The position numbers were made by a program, and so were the translations under genes. 64,000 nucleotides of DNA from Lineus longissimus (taxonomy: Eukaryota; Nemertea; Pilidiophora; Heteronemertea; Lineidae). Location: assembly GCF_910592395.1 (NCBI RefSeq), contig NC_088314.1, positions 9,116,001 through 9,180,000 of the forward strand, given 5' to 3'. Positions 60,141 to 64,000 of this stretch are shown in pieces. The notes beneath the pieces were generated by a model. The model was given only the letters and a program-made list of their open reading frames with translations, was not told the origin of the DNA and did no database searches. Position 1 is the stretch's first letter, and each line of letters begins with the position of its first letter.

Positions 60141-60227
60141 TTTGTAGTCCCACGATGCATTGCGGTAGCTGTCCTCGTCAGGTTGGGAAAACGCAGGTGG
60201 ATTGTGGGAAATGAGGCAGGCATATAA
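60141..60227 (+). promoter_or_regulatory. ZNF143/Staf-like motif cluster, possible promoter
   Basis: CCCACGATGCATTGCG (60149-60164) matches the Staf/ZNF143 consensus CCCANMATGCAYYRCG at 15 of 16 positions as I recall it. GGATTGTGGGAAA (60199-60211) is the reverse of a TTCCCACAATCC-like half. CATATAAGG follows at 60221. No gene is recognised on either side within a few hundred bases. Confidence 0.3.
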
Positions 60228-60981
60228 GGTGTTTAGGAAAAGGGTCTATTAGGCAAAGAATATCTAGGGTGGTCCACAAGGCGACAATAACGTCTCTCAT
60301 AATGGTTAACACTTCCTCACACCTGAGTCTGCCATTAATCAACATACGGTAAGACAGTCATTTGTGAACATATACCATATAAATGACCTCATCAGAGCAA
60401 TAAAAACCTTGTTGATCATCTTTGGGGTCATGCTGTCTGTCTAAGAATAAAGCCACAACATTTTTCATGCCAAGTGAGGTAGATATTGCGATAGTTTATG
60501 TCAAATGGTATGTTTGTATTACCTTTGTGACACTGACATGACTGATGCTTTTATGCTTTCTGGCTGATTCTACTTTAACTCAATACGTTCAAAGGGTACA
60601 AAGATCCTCCTATTTCAAGTCTAAGGACAGAGGGATACAGTGTTTGCCTAAAGCCATCTATTATCAATCCCGAAAAAACTGCAATACATCAAGGGCTAAT
60701 GTCCCGGAATGAGAAGAGGATCAATTAATTTCTTATATCAATTGTTTGGGCTTCCTTCAGCAAAAGAAACTTTTAGCTCACTATCGACAATGAGTAATCT
60801 TTTTCATTTCCTGAGGTAAGCTACACATAAACAATGAATTGCTAGGTGTTAGAAGTAATAAACTAAAGTATTCTAGTATTCATGGCTATAAACCCACAAA
60901 GTAGCTGGTCTAAAAAAATTAGTGCGAGCGCATCCCTAATAACGTAATAACCAAGGTGGTCTATCTGATAATGTAAGTATT
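60228..60981. other. Gene-free stretch
   Basis: No gene follows the promoter-like cluster within this stretch, and no repeat was recognised. Confidence 0.4.
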
Positions 60982-61482
60982 TATCAACTTACGACTTACC
61001 GGCAGAATGAATGAGTGTGATTTGTGATCGCATGGATCGGAAGGTTGGGGGTTCGAGGTCGAGGTCCAGCCAATGACACTTTGTCTGCTCTATACTCAAC
61101 TGATCTATAATGGCCAAGTAAAGCGTGCAGTATGTGTGTTCCGTGGTGTCTACAGGAAAGTTTTTACTCATTAACTTAGTAGAATGAACAAGTGTGATCA
61201 GGGGTTGTAGGTTCAAGGTCGAGCCAGTTCAACTCTGCATAATATTATACTCTCAACTCATCTGAAATGGCCAAGTGTAGACCAGTACATGCTTGTCTTG
61301 GCTTCTACAGGAAGGTTTCTCTTCATCAACTTCCTTCTTAGTGGCAAAATGAATGAATGTGATTTGTGATCGGAAGGTTGAGGGTTCAAAGCCAAGCCAG
61401 TGTCACTTTGTATACTCTCAACTGGTCCAAAATGGCCAAGTGGTCCGAATCAAATCCAGACAGGCTTAGTGTGTACAGAAAT
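60982..61482 (+). repeat. Head-to-tail trimer of a ~170-bp SINE-like unit
   Basis: Three copies are anchored by GAATGAATGAGTGTGAT-like blocks at about 61005, 61182 and 61349. Each has a B-box-like GGGTTCGAGGTC or GGGTTCAAAGCC, then a block near ACTCAACTGATC, AATGGCCAAGT and CTACAGGAA. A tRNA-type B box in each unit suggests a SINE origin. Confidence 0.75.
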
Positions 61483-61701
61483 AGCCCGGTAATATAACCG
61501 TACCATACGACAGATGGCGTCGCGTCATTTGTTGGCACACTCTGCCAGCAGATCAAATTCTGATGGAGTGGACGAAAAGCAAATTCGGAGCAGATCCAAT
61601 ATCTGATCGTCTTAATTAACTGAGTCAAATATGTACATTACTTGCCGCTATACACATGCTACAGTTTAACTAATTTTGCAGTGTTTATCTCAGCTACATG
61701 T

Positions 61702-62160
61702 GAAGAGCCTGTAGCTGAGTGGTCAACACTGCTGGCTACCACGCAATAGGCCAGGATTTGATCCCGTGGAGAACCCAGAATATTGTACTTTTAGATGAAC
61801 TGTAGAGTGGCTTCATGGAACTAAAATTCCTGGCTCTTCACTGGATGTCATCTAGGGAGACGCCCCTATTCGCAGTGACCTCAAAGGAATCTCGAAAACT
61901 CTGCCATTGCAGAATTTCCCCATAGAAGTGGGGATGTTGAAGTTGCTTGTAATTGGTGTCTGTCAGGGCAAGCAAAAGACTCCTGCAAGTGAGAAACATA
62001 AGTAGCTTACGGTGGACTCTACGTCTGGCAAAAGACAGTCACTAAGTCAATAAACCCAACTGGGGCCTTAATACCGTGGTGGCACGTAAAAATGCTCATC
62101 GAGCCTTGAAGGAATACTCCTTGAAGGATAACACCACCAAGCACAGAGTAAACATCAAAC
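61702..62160 (+). mobile_element. tRNA-derived SINE, family C copy 2
   Basis: The head has an A box TAGCTGAGTGG and a B box close to GGATTTGATCCC, so it is tRNA-derived. The body is collinear with 15851-16215, with length differences in the middle. It lies directly after the trimeric repeat at 60982-61482. Confidence 0.78.
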
Positions 62161-63239
62161 TGAGATATAATTTTGTTCATATTGACTTTATCTTAGCAAT
62201 CAATTAAGGAAAACAATGTCAGAATTGAGAAGAAACTTGGTAGGAGTTGTTTTTAAGAGACAAAAGTGACCAAAGTACACACTTCCTTTTTTTTCAGAGA
62301 GAGTGACAATTCGCAACAAGCAAGAATTGAGAAAGACTAGTCTTTATCAATATATGCAACAAGCAATAGTTATTATCCCAGACATCTCAATCCGCTGATC
62401 TCCTTATCACCAACTCACAGAGAAGGGACATGTTAAAGGTAATGACACAAGCCAGACAATACTGATCCGAGATTTCGAAATGTCATATCATCACCTTTGC
62501 AACTGAGACCTCGTCATTGAGTTGATGTCCCTAAAGTACAGGCCAAGATCTGACATTTCCACGATTCCTTTACCCTACTTTCATGCCACAAACAGGTGTC
62601 GAAAGATACCTCTTCATTCACAATTCTGCTCTCATAAGCGTGGGACAAAATTTCATAAGCATGAGACAAAATTTTAACTTGTTTGAACTACAGATACAGA
62701 GTATCTGATTTCAAAAATGATGTCGGCCTATGATTTTGTACCGGTATGTAAGCCCATGATTACTTTGAGTTCTTCCAGACCTTTGTTCAGATTTGAAATT
62801 TGTTAAAAGATTTTAAAGTTTCAAAACGATTTCACAGAATCACTTCATAATTTTACTATCAGAAGCAGGCCGGGATTAAAGATTTACTAGTCTGAACACT
62901 AAACATAAAGCCATAAAATATGGTGTTTGCAATAAAGGTGACTTTTTGAGTCTAATCCTTTGAGTGATCTGACATTTTAATAATATCAGAATACATTTTC
63001 GGGTCTTTGATGCCATCAAGAATACATAACGACTAGTCATATATTTTCTTGATACTACAATAGGGTCTACAAATCACATTTATTATTTTGTTGTCATCAA
63101 CAGACAGGATAAAACTTTAACTCCTTTCAACACTGACAGCAAAGAAATTGAAAAATATTATATAGGCCTTTGTTGAAGTTTGAGGCCAAGTCATAGAGTA
63201 TCTCCCTTCTTGCAATCTGACATGTTTGTAGTTTTTTAT
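62161..63239. other. Gene-free stretch
   Basis: AT-rich sequence without supported features. Confidence 0.4.
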
Positions 63240-63725
63240 TTTGATTTTGAGGATATTTGACCCCTGTCCCATGACTGATGTCATCCTCCATCACTTCCAC
63301 AGGATTTGAAGTGAATGAAGCTGTGACTGATGTTGAAGAATACAGCATCAGGGAAAATACCACAACAATAAACATAAACTATTTATTTACCTTTTCCTAA
63401 AGACTGAAAATTTTAAAACCAACATTGCCTGAGCCACGTCCCATGTTAACTCAACAAGGAAGCAATATCGGATGCCAAAGGATGCAGCATCACGAAAGAT
63501 ACCACCATAATAAAGGTAAACTTTTTTCATGAACTTTTCCTAAAATCGTTAAAGAAGTTTCGCATTTGAAACTCTCAAGACTAGTCCCATATATTGCAAT
63601 GAACCAAAACATCCTACATCCGATTTCAGAATTGTTTATCTCCATGGGGGAAGGACAAACAGGTGCTGAAGGATGCAGAATCAGGGAAGATACCGTGATG
63701 AACATCACCTATAATTCATCCTCTT
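63240..63725 (-). repeat. Three diverged copies of a block with signal-peptide-like minus frames
   Basis: GATGCAGCATCA.GGAAGATACC-like blocks occur near 63345, 63483 and 63674, followed by AAACTTTTTT or TTTTCCTAAAGAC sequences. On the minus strand the blocks encode MFIVVVFSLMLYSSTSVTA, MVVSFVMLHPLASDIA and MMFITVSSLILHPSAPVC respectively. The first and third open frames run 82 and 72 codons. Confidence 0.45.
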
Positions 63726-64000
63726 TTCCTGATGACAGAACATATCGTAAATAATACTCGATATAAAAAAAGCTGCCTCATTATTGGTCATATTTTATTG
63801 GTTAATGAGATCAGCAACTGCCAGGCAATTATTTCTCTGTCAAGAGCCTTGACCTCCAAGTTAATGATATGGCTTCGTCAACAAATAGCGTGCTCAAGTA
63901 TTTGCCCTTCACCCTTACCTGAGAAAGCACCGCAGAGTTCATTCAACTTTGTGCAGACATCACAACTAGCCCCTGTGACTACTGCCTCTATCGCTGAACG

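Overview
The window reads as AT-rich nuclear DNA of a marine invertebrate animal, most likely a protostome and probably a lophotrochozoan (mollusc, brachiopod, annelid, nemertean and the like). The reasons are these. The one certain gene encodes a GPCR of the protostome myosuppressin/FMRFamide (dmsr-1-like) receptor group. Open frames elsewhere are short, and there is no operon structure. The rest is dominated by tRNA-derived SINEs, small terminal-inverted-repeat elements (MITEs) and many kinds of tandem repeat. The species cannot be named from the sequence.

Layout. 0-3.3 kb: two tRNA-headed SINEs, then a GC-richer block with a minus-strand acidic open frame (149 or 107 aa) below a TATA/octamer/CRE promoter-like cluster. 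3.3-9.1 kb: gene-poor, with a local duplication, a ~118-bp array and a THAP-like exon candidate at 8.9-9.05 kb. 9.3-10.8 kb: 33-bp minisatellite arranged as two ~0.7-kb blocks. 12-21 kb: dispersed repeats, an inverted-end element, a 156-bp duplication, a 48-bp array and a ~190-bp array carrying an insertion. 25-32 kb: more degenerate arrays, a hAT-like remnant, and a 43-bp array with a hairpin in every unit. 34.6-36.8 kb: a possible small secreted protein on the minus strand, then the complete intron-free GPCR coding region on the plus strand with a strong splice acceptor upstream. 40.9-50.8 kb: a long degenerate array, several duplications and four MITEs, one a near-perfect 223-bp foldback. 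53.3-54.0 kb: fourteen copies of a 52-bp minisatellite. 60-62.2 kb: a promoter-like motif cluster, a SINE-like trimer and a second SINE family. 63.2-63.75 kb: a triplicated block whose minus frames look like signal peptides.

The receptor would act at the plasma membrane on an RFamide-type neuropeptide. No ligand gene or pathway partner is visible. I found no prokaryotic system, CRISPR array, rRNA or intact tRNA gene. All repeat calls come from reading the sequence by eye; copy boundaries are approximate where the copies are diverged.
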